In this document: one piece after another, positions 49,005-58,351 of the stretch
How the letters are laid out: the number at the start of each line of letters is the position of its first letter
Position numbering within the stretch: the stretch's first letter is position 1
From: Chersky-840 sp963794615
GTDB lineage: Bacteria > Actinomycetota > Acidimicrobiia > Acidimicrobiales > UBA8190
Direction of reading: 5' to 3'
NCBI GenBank assembly: GCA_963794615.1
Contig: CAWCEP010000005.1
Coordinates: 806,001 to 870,000 of the forward strand
Length of the DNA: 64,000 bases
Notes under the pieces: model-generated
The model's database searches: none
The model's input: only the letters and a program-made list of their open reading frames with translations
Told to the model about the DNA's origin: nothing
Translations under genes and position numbers: made by a program

Positions 49005-50186
49005 TCAGTCGACGAGCTCGTTGAGGGCGTCGATGAGCTGGCGCAGCCGGCCGTAGTGGATCCGGTCGAAGCGCAGCGCGACGCGGGGCAGCTCGACATG
49101 GTCGCGGCTCGACCGTTCGGGCCCGAGGGGCTTGGAGGGGCGGATCGAACCACTCACCACGATGTCGGCGAAGCGGCGGTTGAGCTTCGCCAGTTGCTCC
49201 TTGCTCGGGGCCACGCGTAGTCGGACGACGAGGAGGTCACCGACCCACCGGCACGAGTGGTAGTTGCGGTAGTAGCCGAGCAATTCGGCGGCCGCCGCGT
49301 CGACGTCGGAGGTGATGACGTAGAGCGAACGGTCCTCGGGTGAGACCAACCCTCCCGCCGCCACCTCGGTGTCGAGGAAGTGCTGCCACCCCTTCCAGTA
49401 GGTGCCGTGGGGGACGTCGAGGAGCACGAGCGGGGCGGGCTGGGCTTTGCCCGTCTGGAGCAGGGTCAGCAGCTCGAAGGCTTCGTCGAGGGTGCCGAAC
49501 CCACCGGGGAGTACGGCATAGCCGTCGGACTCCTTGATCAGCATGAGCTTGCGGGTGAAGAAGTACCGCATCTCCACGAGCTTCGGGTCCTGGGCGATGA
49601 ACTCGTTGGCCCCTTGTTCGTGGGGGAGCCGGATGTTGACGCCGAGGGAGCGTTCCCGTCCCGCCCCCTGCATCCCGGCCGCCATGATGCCGGGGCCCGC
49701 CCCGGTGACCACCATCCACCCGTGGGTGGCCATGCGTTCGGCCAGGCGCCGCGCCTGGAGGTACAACGGGTCGTCGGGCAGGGTGCGTGCCGATCCGAAG
49801 AAGGTGACCTTGTGCTCTTGGCGAAAGGGCCGGAACACGCGGAAGGCCTCGGCCATCTCGGCCATCGCGGCACGCGCCAGTTTGAGGTCGACGGGGTCGG
49901 TGCGATCCTCGGCGAGATGGACGACGGTGCCGATGATCGACCGATAGAGGTCGCGCTGCTGGGTGACGCCGACCGAATCGAGGAGTTGGTCCACGAGGTT
50001 CTGCTCGCCGGGATCGAGCCGCTCGGTGGGGGTGAGGTCCTCGAGCCCGGCGGTGTCGGCCGCGAGCGGAGGGACGAGGTCCGAGCCGCCGATGCCGAGG
50101 CCGTCGTCGCCCGTCGCGGCGCCATCAGGCGTCTCGGCCGCGGTCGCCTCGGCAGCGGCGGGGTCGTTCGGTCCGGCGCCGTTCAC
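49005..50186 (-). CDS. LOG-family (TIGR00730-like) nucleoside-phosphate hydrolase-like protein
   Basis: About 393 residues. The Rossmann-type core has VTFFGSARTLPDD, WMVVTGAGPGIMAAGMQGA and YAVLPGGFGTLDEAFELLTLLQTGK; the PGGxGTxxE motif marks the LOG family, which removes ribose phosphate from cytokinin or purine nucleotides. The N-terminal 100 residues are Ala/Glu-rich and the C-terminal 100 residues (VGDLLVVRLRVAP ... RLRQLIDALNELVD) are an extension typical of actinobacterial long forms. The GTG lies 10 nt after fbiC. Confidence 0.85.
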   Translation of the reverse strand: MNGAGPNDPAAAEATAAETPDGAATGDDGLGIGGSDLVPPLAADTAGLEDLTPTERLDPGEQNLVDQLLDSVGVTQQRDLYRSIIGTVVHLAEDRTDPVDLKLARAAMAEMAEAFRVFRPFRQEHKVTFFGSARTLPDDPLYLQARRLAERMATHGWMVVTGAGPGIMAAGMQGAGRERSLGVNIRLPHEQGANEFIAQDPKLVEMRYFFTRKLMLIKESDGYAVLPGGFGTLDEAFELLTLLQTGKAQPAPLVLLDVPHGTYWKGWQHFLDTEVAAGGLVSPEDRSLYVITSDVDAAAAELLGYYRNYHSCRWVGDLLVVRLRVAPSKEQLAKLNRRFADIVVSGSIRPSKPLGPERSSRDHVELPRVALRFDRIHYGRLRQLIDALNELVD

Positions 50187-50196
50187 ATCGCCCACC

Positions 50197-52530
50197 TCAG
50201 CAGGGGGCGGGGACGCGACCGTAGAGGGTGGTGCGCTGCTCGAGCCGCCTGCCCAAGGGCTCCACCAGGGCGTGGAATCCTTCCTCGTCCATGAGCTGGC
50301 CGTGGCTCGCCCCCGCGGCGCGCGAGATGTTCTCGTCCATGAGCGTGCCCCCGAGGTCGTTGACCCCGGCCTGCAGGGCTTGGACGGCACCGGCGGCCCC
50401 CATCTTCACCCAGCTGGCCTGGATGTTCGGGATCCACCCCCGGTAGGCGATGCGCCCCACGGCGTGCATGAGCAATGTCTCACGGAACGTCGGGCCCCGC
50501 CGCGCCCGGTGTTGCAGGTAGATGGGCGATGCCATGTGCACGAACGGCAGAGGGACGAATTCGGTGAAGCCCCCGGTCTCCTTCTGTAGGGCGCGGGTGC
50601 GTACGAGATGGCGCGCCCAGGAACGGGGCCTTTCGATGGAACCGAACATGATCGTCACGTTCGAACGCAACCCGATGCTGTGGGCGACCCGGTGCGCCTC
50701 GAGCCACTGCTCGGTGTTGATCTTGTCCGGGCACAGCACGGCGCGGACGGCGTCGTCGAGGATCTCCGCCGCGGTCCCGGGCAGCGTCGCCAGCCCCGCG
50801 TCCTGGAGACGTCGCAGGTAGTCGACGAGGGGCTCGCCGAGCCGTCGTGCCCCTTCGGTCACCTCCAGGGCCGTGAACCCGTGGATGTGGATGCGCTCCG
50901 ACGCGTCGCGCACGGCCCGGATGACCTCGAGGTAGTAGTCACCGTCGAAGCTCGGGTGGATGCCGCCCTGGAGGCACACCTCGGTGGCGCCGGCCTCTTC
51001 GGCTTCGATCACCCGGGTGGTGATGTCGCTCAGCTCCAGGAGGTAGGGCGCGCCCCGCAGGTTGAGCGACAGGGGGCCTTTGGAGAAGGCGCAGAACTTG
51101 CACTTGAAGGTGCACACGTTGGTGTAGTTGATGTTGCGGTTGGCCACCCACGTGACGACATCGCCGATCTCGTCCCGCCGCACCTGGTCGGCGACCTCGG
51201 CCACGGCACGAACCTCGGGCCCGCGCGCCGAGAACAGGGTGACGATCTCGTCCTCGCCTACCTCCTGGCCCCGGCTCACACCGTCGAGCAGTTCGGCCAC
51301 GGCGCCGCCCACCGTCGCCACCCGGGGCGACGGAGACCGGCCGACCGCACCGGTGCCGTCGAGGATGGCGGGACGGTCGCCCACCAGCACCGGTGGCAAC
51401 TCGACGCCCCCCGAGCACCACGGGTCTTCGCGTCCGAGGTCGTCGGCGTCTGACCGGTCGAGCACCGGGAAGCGCATGGCGGGGTCGAGCCAGCGCTCGG
51501 GGTCCGATGCGTAGCCGGGATAGATGGTGAGGCGCGCCGCCAACGTCATCCCGGCGGCCTCGGTGGCCTCGCGCAGCAGGGCCAACGCGGGCCAAGCCCG
51601 TTCGGGGTTGACGTGGTCGACGGTGACCGGTGATACCCCGCCCCAGTCGTCGAGGCCGGAGTCGAGCAGGGAACCCAGGTCGTCGAACAGGTTGGGGGGA
51701 GCCTGGACGTGCACCTCGGCCGGCAACACCAGCCGGGCGACGGCGATCGTCCACAGCAGCTCCTCGGGAGGGCACGGGGGGTGGTCGTGCATGGCGGTGC
51801 CCGGTTTGGGGAGGAAATTCTGGACGATGACCTCCTGGACATGGCCGTGGGCGCGGTGCGCGTCGGCGATGGCCGACAGTGTCCGGACCCGTTCCGGGCG
51901 CGACTCGCCGATGCCGACGAGCACCCCCGTCGTGAACGGGACGGCGAGCCGGCCCGCCGCGTCCAACGTGGCCAGCCGGCGCTCGGGCGTCTTGTCCGGG
52001 GCACCCCGGTGACAGGCCAGGTCGGGGTCGAGCGATTCGAGCATCATCCCCTGGCTGGCCGAGACCGGGCGCAGGCGGGCGAGCTCATCGGCGCTCAGGG
52101 CACCCGCGTTGGCGTGGGGGAGGAGCCCCGTCTCGTCGCGCACCAGCGCGCACATGGCGACGAGGTAGTCGACGGTCGAGTGGTAGCCGTGGTCGTCGAG
52201 CCACGAGCGCGCCGCCGGATAGCGCGCTTCGGGTGCTTCACCCAAGGTGAACAGTGCCTCGTGGCATCCCGCCGCCGATCCCGACCGGGCGATGGCCACC
52301 ACCTCGTCGGGGGACAGGTACGGCGACCGGACGCGGGCAGGGGGCTTGGCGAAGGTGCAATAGCCGCACCGGTCCCGGCACAGCATCGTGAGCGGGATGA
52401 AGACCTTCGGCGAGTAGGTGACCCGGTTCCCGTGTGCCGTCGCCCGAACCTCCCGGGCTCGGGCTCGAAGGTCAGAGGTGGTGGCCGCGAGGAGGTCGTC
52501 GGGGGCCACGGCGGTCACCTTAGCGGTCAC
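50197..52530 (-). CDS. fbiC: Bifunctional FO synthase (CofG-CofH fusion)
   Basis: A 777-residue radical-SAM protein that builds the deazaflavin FO, precursor of F420, from diaminouracil and tyrosine. Two Cx3Cx2C clusters are present: CRDRCGYC in the CofG half (about residue 51) and CTFKCKFC in the CofH half (about residue 470). The CofG half also has YSPKVFIPLTMLC and the CofH half ANRNINYTNVC. It is in line behind zwf (30 nt). GTG 52530 is adjacent to a GGAGG, so a later GTG is possible. Confidence 0.96.
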   Translation of the reverse strand: MTAKVTAVAPDDLLAATTSDLRARAREVRATAHGNRVTYSPKVFIPLTMLCRDRCGYCTFAKPPARVRSPYLSPDEVVAIARSGSAAGCHEALFTLGEAPEARYPAARSWLDDHGYHSTVDYLVAMCALVRDETGLLPHANAGALSADELARLRPVSASQGMMLESLDPDLACHRGAPDKTPERRLATLDAAGRLAVPFTTGVLVGIGESRPERVRTLSAIADAHRAHGHVQEVIVQNFLPKPGTAMHDHPPCPPEELLWTIAVARLVLPAEVHVQAPPNLFDDLGSLLDSGLDDWGGVSPVTVDHVNPERAWPALALLREATEAAGMTLAARLTIYPGYASDPERWLDPAMRFPVLDRSDADDLGREDPWCSGGVELPPVLVGDRPAILDGTGAVGRSPSPRVATVGGAVAELLDGVSRGQEVGEDEIVTLFSARGPEVRAVAEVADQVRRDEIGDVVTWVANRNINYTNVCTFKCKFCAFSKGPLSLNLRGAPYLLELSDITTRVIEAEEAGATEVCLQGGIHPSFDGDYYLEVIRAVRDASERIHIHGFTALEVTEGARRLGEPLVDYLRRLQDAGLATLPGTAAEILDDAVRAVLCPDKINTEQWLEAHRVAHSIGLRSNVTIMFGSIERPRSWARHLVRTRALQKETGGFTEFVPLPFVHMASPIYLQHRARRGPTFRETLLMHAVGRIAYRGWIPNIQASWVKMGAAGAVQALQAGVNDLGGTLMDENISRAAGASHGQLMDEEGFHALVEPLGRRLEQRTTLYGRVPAPC

Positions 52531-52560
52531 CCTCCGACGTGCCGACCGTGCCCGGCGCGG

Positions 52561-54117
52561 TCATGGCTCGTGCCAGTGGCGTAGGTCGCGTGCCAGGAGC
52601 GCATCGGACTCCTTGGGGCCCCACGTGCCCGCCGGGTACTGCGACAGGGGCACGTCGTCCTGGCTCCATGCCTCGAGGAAGGGGTCCACGATCTGCCAGG
52701 CGCGCTCGACTTCGTCGGTGCGGATGAACAGCGTGGCGTCGCCGATCATCACGTCGTGCAGCAGTCGTTCGTACCCCCCGCCCTCGGCGCCGGGGAAGGC
52801 GTCGGCGTAGTTGAAGTCCATGTCCACCGAGCGCAGCCGAAAGGCTTCGCCGGGGACCTTGGCTCCGAAGTAGAGGCAGATCCCCTCGTCGGGCTGGATG
52901 CGCAGCAGCAGCATGTTGGGGCGCAGGTCCCGGGTGAGCCGGCTGCCGAAGGCGAGGTGCGGCACCCGCTGGAACTGCAACACCACCTCGGTGGCGCGCT
53001 TGGGAAGGCGCTTGCCGGTGCGGATGTAGACGGGGACCCCGGCCCAGCGCCAGTTGTCGACGTGCAGCCGTAGGGCCACGAAGGTCTCGGTCCGGCTGCG
53101 GGGGTCGACGCCTTCCTCGTCCCGGTATCCGATCACGGGCTCGCCGTTGATCGTCCCGGCCGCGTACTGGCCGCGCACCGAGTTGATGACGGCCGCGTCG
53201 ACGTCGGGGATCATGACCGCCCGCAGCAGCTTGACCTTCTCGTCCCTGATGCCGAGGGCGTCTACGGTGGCGGGTGGTTCCATGAGCGTGAGCGCCAGGA
53301 CCTGCATGACGTGGTTCTGCACGATGTCGCGCATGGCCCCGGCCGTCTCGTAGAAGCCGCCGCGGTGCTCGACACCGAGCTCCTCGGCCACGGTGATCTG
53401 GACGTGGTCGACGTAGCGGCGGTTCCAGATGGGCTCGAAGATGGCGTTGCCGAAGCGCAGGGCGAGGACGTTCTGCACCGTCTCCTTGCCCAGGTAATGG
53501 TCGATGCGGAAGACCTGGTCCTCGTCGAAGGCGGCGTGGAGGGTGGCGTCGAGGGCCCGAGCGCTCTCGAGGTCGCGGCCGAACGGCTTCTCCACGACGA
53601 TCCGCGCGAACGTCCCCTGGTCCCCGGGCAGGTTGCAACCGTGGTCGGCGAGGGCGCTGGCGACGGTGCCGAACATGGCCGGGATGGTGGCCAGGTAGTA
53701 GACGCGGTTCCCACCCGTGCCGAGTTGGGCGTCGGCTTCGTCCAGCACCTTCTTCAGCTTGTCGAAGGTCGGCTTCTCCCCGTACTCGCCGGCCACGTAC
53801 CGGAACCGGCTGACGACCTTCTCCCATTCCGGCCCGGCCTGGGGGGCGGCGTCGAGGGCGGCCTGGCGGAATTGCTCGTCGGTCCACTTGGTGCGGGCCA
53901 CCCCCACCACGGTGAAGCCGGCCGGGAGCGCCTTGTGCTCGGCCAGCGCGGCGATGGCGGGCAGGAGCTTGCGCGACGCGAGGTCGCCCGATGCCCCGAA
54001 GACGACGAGCGACAACGGCGGCGGGGCCTGCACGGCGTCGAGGGCGTGGGCGATCTGCTCGACGGGCTCCTGATCGTCGATGTCGACGCCTTCGATGATG
54101 GTGGTGTCCACGGTCAC
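52561..54117 (-). CDS. zwf: Glucose-6-phosphate 1-dehydrogenase
   Basis: A 518-residue enzyme of the oxidative pentose phosphate pathway. NADP motif VVFGASGDLASRKLLPAI is at about residues 39-56 and the catalytic RIDHYLGKETVQN at about 200. VYIRTGKRLPKRATEVV and GICLYFGAKVPGE complete the substrate side. GTG 54117 overlaps the gnd stop as GTGA, with GAGGAGG seven nt upstream. No opcA or pgl gene is next to it, although they often accompany zwf in Actinobacteria. Confidence 0.96.
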   Translation of the reverse strand: MTVDTTIIEGVDIDDQEPVEQIAHALDAVQAPPPLSLVVFGASGDLASRKLLPAIAALAEHKALPAGFTVVGVARTKWTDEQFRQAALDAAPQAGPEWEKVVSRFRYVAGEYGEKPTFDKLKKVLDEADAQLGTGGNRVYYLATIPAMFGTVASALADHGCNLPGDQGTFARIVVEKPFGRDLESARALDATLHAAFDEDQVFRIDHYLGKETVQNVLALRFGNAIFEPIWNRRYVDHVQITVAEELGVEHRGGFYETAGAMRDIVQNHVMQVLALTLMEPPATVDALGIRDEKVKLLRAVMIPDVDAAVINSVRGQYAAGTINGEPVIGYRDEEGVDPRSRTETFVALRLHVDNWRWAGVPVYIRTGKRLPKRATEVVLQFQRVPHLAFGSRLTRDLRPNMLLLRIQPDEGICLYFGAKVPGEAFRLRSVDMDFNYADAFPGAEGGGYERLLHDVMIGDATLFIRTDEVERAWQIVDPFLEAWSQDDVPLSQYPAGTWGPKESDALLARDLRHWHEP

Positions 54118-55073
54118 GACGCCGACCTCCTCGCTCCCGACGTGGCCGTCGACGGGCCGTCGGAGCCTGCGTCCGCATCGGTCACCACGGCGTGCCCACC
54201 GAATTGGTTCCGCAGGGCGGCGACGAGGCGGTTGGAGTACGAGTTCTGGTCGCGCGAGGCGAAGCGGGCGAAGAGCGACGTGGTGATCACCGGCGCGGGC
54301 ACGCCGCGGTCGATGGCCTCGTGGGCCGTCCACCGACCCTCGCCGGAGTCGACGACGACGCCCTCGATCTGCTCGAAGCCCGAACCGGGGGCGAGGGCGC
54401 GTTCGGCGAGCTCGAGGAGCCATGACCTGACCACCGACCCGTAGCGCCAGATGGAGGCGATCTCGTGAAGGTCGAGCGAGAACTCCTCCGCCTTCTCCAT
54501 GACCTCGAAGCCTTCGCCGTAGGCCTGCATGAGGCCGTACTCGATGCCGTTGTGGACCATCTTGACGAAGTGGCCCGCCCCCACCGGCCCCACGTGCGCA
54601 TAGCCACCGTCGGGGGCGAGGGCGAGAAAGGCGGGCTCGCACATCGCCACCACGGACGGCTCACCGCCCACCATCAGGCAATAGCCGTTGGCGAGGCCCC
54701 ACACCCCTCCCGAGGTGCCGACGTCGACGAAGCCGATGCCCTTCTCGGCCAGCGACGCGGCGGTGGGCGCCGCCTCTTTGTAGTTGGAGTTGCCCCCGTC
54801 GATGACGACGTCGCCGCGGGCCATGAGGGCCTTGAGGGTATCGATGGTGGACGTAGTCGCTGCCCCGGCCGGCACCATCACCCACGCCACCCGGGGAGGG
54901 TCGAGCTTGCCCACCATCTCCTCCAACGTGGCGGCGGTCTCGGCTCCTTTGGCCGCCACGGCGCGACGGGCCTCCTCGGAGAGGTCGAACGCCACGACCC
55001 GATGACCCTTCTCGATGAGTCGCTGCGTCATGTTGGCGCCCATCTTCCCCAGACCCACCATGCCGATCTTCAC
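54114..55073 (-). CDS. gnd: 6-phosphogluconate dehydrogenase, short NAD-type
   Basis: A 319-residue decarboxylating dehydrogenase. The N-terminus KIGMVGLGKMGANMTQRL binds the nucleotide, VDVGTSGGVWGLANGYCLMVGG and HFVKMVHNGIEYGLMQAYGEGFE carry the catalytic Lys and substrate contacts. At about 300 residues it belongs to the short form (GndA-like) rather than the 470-residue form. It ends with a Ser/Ala-rich tail and is coupled to zwf by a 4-nt overlap. Confidence 0.93.
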   Translation of the reverse strand: MKIGMVGLGKMGANMTQRLIEKGHRVVAFDLSEEARRAVAAKGAETAATLEEMVGKLDPPRVAWVMVPAGAATTSTIDTLKALMARGDVVIDGGNSNYKEAAPTAASLAEKGIGFVDVGTSGGVWGLANGYCLMVGGEPSVVAMCEPAFLALAPDGGYAHVGPVGAGHFVKMVHNGIEYGLMQAYGEGFEVMEKAEEFSLDLHEIASIWRYGSVVRSWLLELAERALAPGSGFEQIEGVVVDSGEGRWTAHEAIDRGVPAPVITTSLFARFASRDQNSYSNRLVAALRNQFGGHAVVTDADAGSDGPSTATSGARRSAS

Positions 55074-55100
55074 GTCGCCCGCCCCTTCACGTTCTCGGCG

Positions 55101-56228
55101 TCAGCCGCCCGCCGACAGTGCGTTGGCCTTGTCGGAGAGCTTCTGGATCAGCTCGTCGAAGGACTTGGCGAAGCTCGCCACGCCTTCGTCCTCGAGGGTG
55201 TGGGCCACGTCCGCCATGTCCACGCCGGCCGCGTCGATGCGGGCCAGCGCGTGGCGGGCCGCGTCGGGGTGGGCGTCCACCGTCGGTGCCAGCGTTCCGT
55301 GGTCGAGGAAGGCGGCGATGGTCTCGTCGGGCATGGTGTTCACGGTGTCGGGCCCGATGAGGCTGTCCACGTAGAGGAGGTCGGGATAAGCAGGGTTCTT
55401 GGTCGACGTGGACGCCCACAGCGGTCGCTGCACCTTGGCGCCACGCGCCGCGAGCGCGTCCCAACGCGGTCCGGTGAACCGCTCGGTGAACAGGGCGTAG
55501 GCGCACTGTGCCTGCGCCACCGCGGCCGTGCCCCGCAGGACCTGGATCTCGGCGGCGCGTCCCGGGGCTTGGCTGGCGAGGGTGTCGAGGCGCCGGTCCA
55601 CCTCGGTGTCGACCCGGCTCACGAAGAACGAGGCCACGCTGCGCACCGTCGAGAGGTCGGTCACGCCGGTGGCGAGCAGGTCCTCGAGACCCCCGATGTA
55701 GGCCAGCATCACGTCGTCGTAGCGCTCCAGGCTGAACAGGAGGGTGATGTTGATGTTCCTACCCTCGGCGAACATGGCCCGGATGGCGGGCACGCCTTCG
55801 GCCGTGGCCGGGATCTTCACGTACAGATTGGGCTCGTCCACGAGCTGATGGAAATGGCGGGCCGCCGCGATGGTCCCCTCGGTGTCGTGGGCGAGGCCCG
55901 GCGCCACTTCCAATGACACGAAGCCGTCGACCCCTTCGGAGCTGTCGTAGACGGGGCGCAAGACGGCCAGGGCGTCGCGGATGTCGGTGACGACGAGCTC
56001 CCAGTACGCCTCTTCGACGGTATGCGATCCGAGCAGCTGGCTGAACTGCTCGTCGTAGTCGTTCCCGCTCTCGATGGCTTTGGCGAAGATCGTGGGGTTC
56101 GACGTCACACCCCGGATGCCCTGGGCCACGAGCTCGGCCAGGCGCCCGCCCCGCAGGTAGTCCCGACGGAGGTTGTCGAGCCACGGGCTCTGGCCCTGCT
56201 GCTCGTACAGGTCGTGCAGCTTGGTCAT
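55101..56228 (-). CDS. tal: Transaldolase
   Basis: A 375-residue enzyme of the non-oxidative pentose phosphate pathway. IRGVTSNPTIFAKAI (about residue 38) is the N-terminal signature, NLYVKIPATAEGVPAIR holds the Schiff-base Lys, and RPLWASTSTKNPAYPD is the phosphate-contact block. The length fits the longer actinobacterial type. The ribosome site GGAAGGGAG precedes ATG 56228. It lies between tkt and gnd. Confidence 0.95.
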   Translation of the reverse strand: MTKLHDLYEQQGQSPWLDNLRRDYLRGGRLAELVAQGIRGVTSNPTIFAKAIESGNDYDEQFSQLLGSHTVEEAYWELVVTDIRDALAVLRPVYDSSEGVDGFVSLEVAPGLAHDTEGTIAAARHFHQLVDEPNLYVKIPATAEGVPAIRAMFAEGRNINITLLFSLERYDDVMLAYIGGLEDLLATGVTDLSTVRSVASFFVSRVDTEVDRRLDTLASQAPGRAAEIQVLRGTAAVAQAQCAYALFTERFTGPRWDALAARGAKVQRPLWASTSTKNPAYPDLLYVDSLIGPDTVNTMPDETIAAFLDHGTLAPTVDAHPDAARHALARIDAAGVDMADVAHTLEDEGVASFAKSFDELIQKLSDKANALSAGG

Positions 56229-56289
56229 GGTGCTCCCTTCCCGCCGGGTTGGACGCGCTCGACGGCGTGCCCCCGGCTGTGCATGGGTG

Positions 56290-58284
56290 TCAGCGTGGTG
56301 CCGGGCCGGCTCGGGCCAGGAGCGTTCGGGCACGTGCCGCGACGTTGTCGGGTGTGTACCCGAAGTGCTCCAGTACGACCTCGCCCGGAGCCGACGCGCC
56401 GAAGTGGTCGATGGCGACGACGTCGTCGGCGTAGCGCTCCCACCCGAACGAGGCCGCGGCCTCGACGGCGAGGCGCCTCACGCCGGGGGGAAGCACCTGG
56501 GCGCGGTACGAATCGGTCTGCAGCGCGAAGAGGTCCCACGACGGCAGCGACACCACCCGGGCCCGCACCGGATCGGTGGCCGCGCCGAGGGCGGCCGCGG
56601 CCGCCACGCACACGGCCACCTCAGACCCCGTGCCGATCAGCACGATGTCGAGCTCGCCGCCGGGTGGGTCGACGAGGATGTACCCACCGCGTTCGACGCC
56701 CTCTCTGGCCTCGGCCGTGCCGGCCAGGACGGGGACGTTCTGACGCGACAGCACCAGCCCGGTGGGGCCGTCGGAGTCCACCGCGATGCGCCATGCATGC
56801 GCCGTCTCGTTGGCATCGGCGGGGCGGATGACGCGCAGGCCGGGCATGGCGCGCAACGAGGCCAGATGTTCGACGGGTTGATGGGTGGGACCGTCCTGGC
56901 CCAGGCCGACCGAGTCGTGGGTCCAGGAGTAGACGACGTGCGCATCGGAGAGGGCGGCGAGGCGGACGGCGGGACGCATGTAGTCGCTGAAGACGAAGAA
57001 GGTGCCGCCCACGGGAAGGACACCGCCGTGGCGCGCCATGCCGGTCATGGTCGCCGCCATGGCGTGCTCGCGGATCCCGAAGTGGATCTGGGCACCACCG
57101 GGAGCTTCGGCGGACTGGTTCACGGTGTCGTCGAGCTTCACGCCCGTGTTGCCGGTGAGATCGGCGGAGCCCGTCACCAGTCCGGGGAGGGCGTCGGCGG
57201 TGGCGTTGATGCACTGGTTGATCGCCACCCGGGTGGCGACGCTCGTGCCGGGCTCGAAGACCGGGAGGCGCTTGGACCAATCGGCCAGACCCCGACCGCG
57301 CTGACACGCCTCCCATACGGCCTTGTCGCCGTCCCAGGCGTCGAATCGGGCCTGCCAGCCGTGGCGCTCGGCCTTCCCCCGCTCGGTGCTGCGCCGGTAG
57401 TACTCGAGCACCTCGTCGGGGACCCAGAACTCCTGGTCGGGGGGGAGTCCGAGCAGAGCCTTGGTCTCACGGACCTCGTCCTCGCCCAGGGGGCTGCCGT
57501 GGGCGGCGGCGGTGTCGGTCTTGTGGGGAGAAGGCCAGCCGATGTGGCTGCGCAGGAGGACCATCGAGGGCTTGTCCTCGACGGCCATGGCCCGTCGCAG
57601 CGCGGCTTCGAGGACGTCGGTGTCGTTGGCCACCTCCCCGATGTCGTCGGTGTGCCAGCCGTAGGCGTCGAACCGCTCGGCCACGTTGTCGGTATAGGCC
57701 AGTTCCGTGGGGCCGTCGATCGTGATGTGGTTGTCGTCGTAGATGTAGACGAGCCGGCCCAGCCCCAAGTGGCCGGCGAGCGAGGCCGCCTCGTGGCTGA
57801 TCCCCTCCATGAGGTCGCCGTCGCCGCAGATCACGAAGGTGTGGTGGTCGCAGAGCTCGGGACCGAATCGCGCCCGGAGCCAGCGCTCGGCGATGCCCAT
57901 ACCCACGCCGTTGCCGAACCCCTGGCCGAGCGGACCGGTCGTGACCTCGACCCCCTTGGTGAGATGGACCTCGGGATGTCCCGGCGTCTTGCTTCCCCAC
58001 TCCCGGAACTGCTTGATGTCGTCCAGGGTGAGCCCGTACCCCGTGAGATAGAGAAAGGAATACAGAAGGATGCAGGCGTGACCGTTGGACAAGATGAAGC
58101 GGTCGCGATCGGGCCAGGAGGGATCGGCGGGGTCGTAGCGCATGATCCGCGTGAACAAGACGTGCGCCAGCGGCGCCAGTGCCATGGCCGTGCCCGGATG
58201 GCCCGAATCGGCCTTCTGGGGGGCGTCCATGGCCAGGCCGCGCACGACGTTGATCCCGAGCTGTTCGAGATCCGCTCCGGTCAC
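56290..58284 (-). CDS. tkt: Transketolase
   Basis: A 664-residue TPP enzyme. MDAPQKADSGHPGTAMALAP is at the N-terminus, the TPP motif CGDGDLMEGISHEAASLAGHL is near residue 150 with DDNHITIDG after it, and the pyrimidine domain has FGIREHAMAATMTGMA and SVGLGQDGPTHQPVEHLASLRAMPGL. It is the first gene of the tkt-tal-gnd-zwf-fbiC series. Its GTG sits 7 nt after a TACGGT -10 box, so the operon transcript is probably leaderless. Confidence 0.96.
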   Translation of the reverse strand: MTGADLEQLGINVVRGLAMDAPQKADSGHPGTAMALAPLAHVLFTRIMRYDPADPSWPDRDRFILSNGHACILLYSFLYLTGYGLTLDDIKQFREWGSKTPGHPEVHLTKGVEVTTGPLGQGFGNGVGMGIAERWLRARFGPELCDHHTFVICGDGDLMEGISHEAASLAGHLGLGRLVYIYDDNHITIDGPTELAYTDNVAERFDAYGWHTDDIGEVANDTDVLEAALRRAMAVEDKPSMVLLRSHIGWPSPHKTDTAAAHGSPLGEDEVRETKALLGLPPDQEFWVPDEVLEYYRRSTERGKAERHGWQARFDAWDGDKAVWEACQRGRGLADWSKRLPVFEPGTSVATRVAINQCINATADALPGLVTGSADLTGNTGVKLDDTVNQSAEAPGGAQIHFGIREHAMAATMTGMARHGGVLPVGGTFFVFSDYMRPAVRLAALSDAHVVYSWTHDSVGLGQDGPTHQPVEHLASLRAMPGLRVIRPADANETAHAWRIAVDSDGPTGLVLSRQNVPVLAGTAEAREGVERGGYILVDPPGGELDIVLIGTGSEVAVCVAAAAALGAATDPVRARVVSLPSWDLFALQTDSYRAQVLPPGVRRLAVEAAASFGWERYADDVVAIDHFGASAPGEVVLEHFGYTPDNVAARARTLLARAGPAPR

Positions 58285-58291
58285 GACGAGA

Positions 58292-58297
58292 ACCGTA
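58292..58297 (-). promoter_or_regulatory. -10 hexamer TACGGT for the tkt operon
   Basis: On the minus strand TACGGT ends 7 nt before GTG 58284. Confidence 0.6.
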
Positions 58298-58351
58298 CCC
58301 GCTCGTCGGGGTCCGACAACCACGACGTCGACCTCGTGCGCCGCCGAGCGC

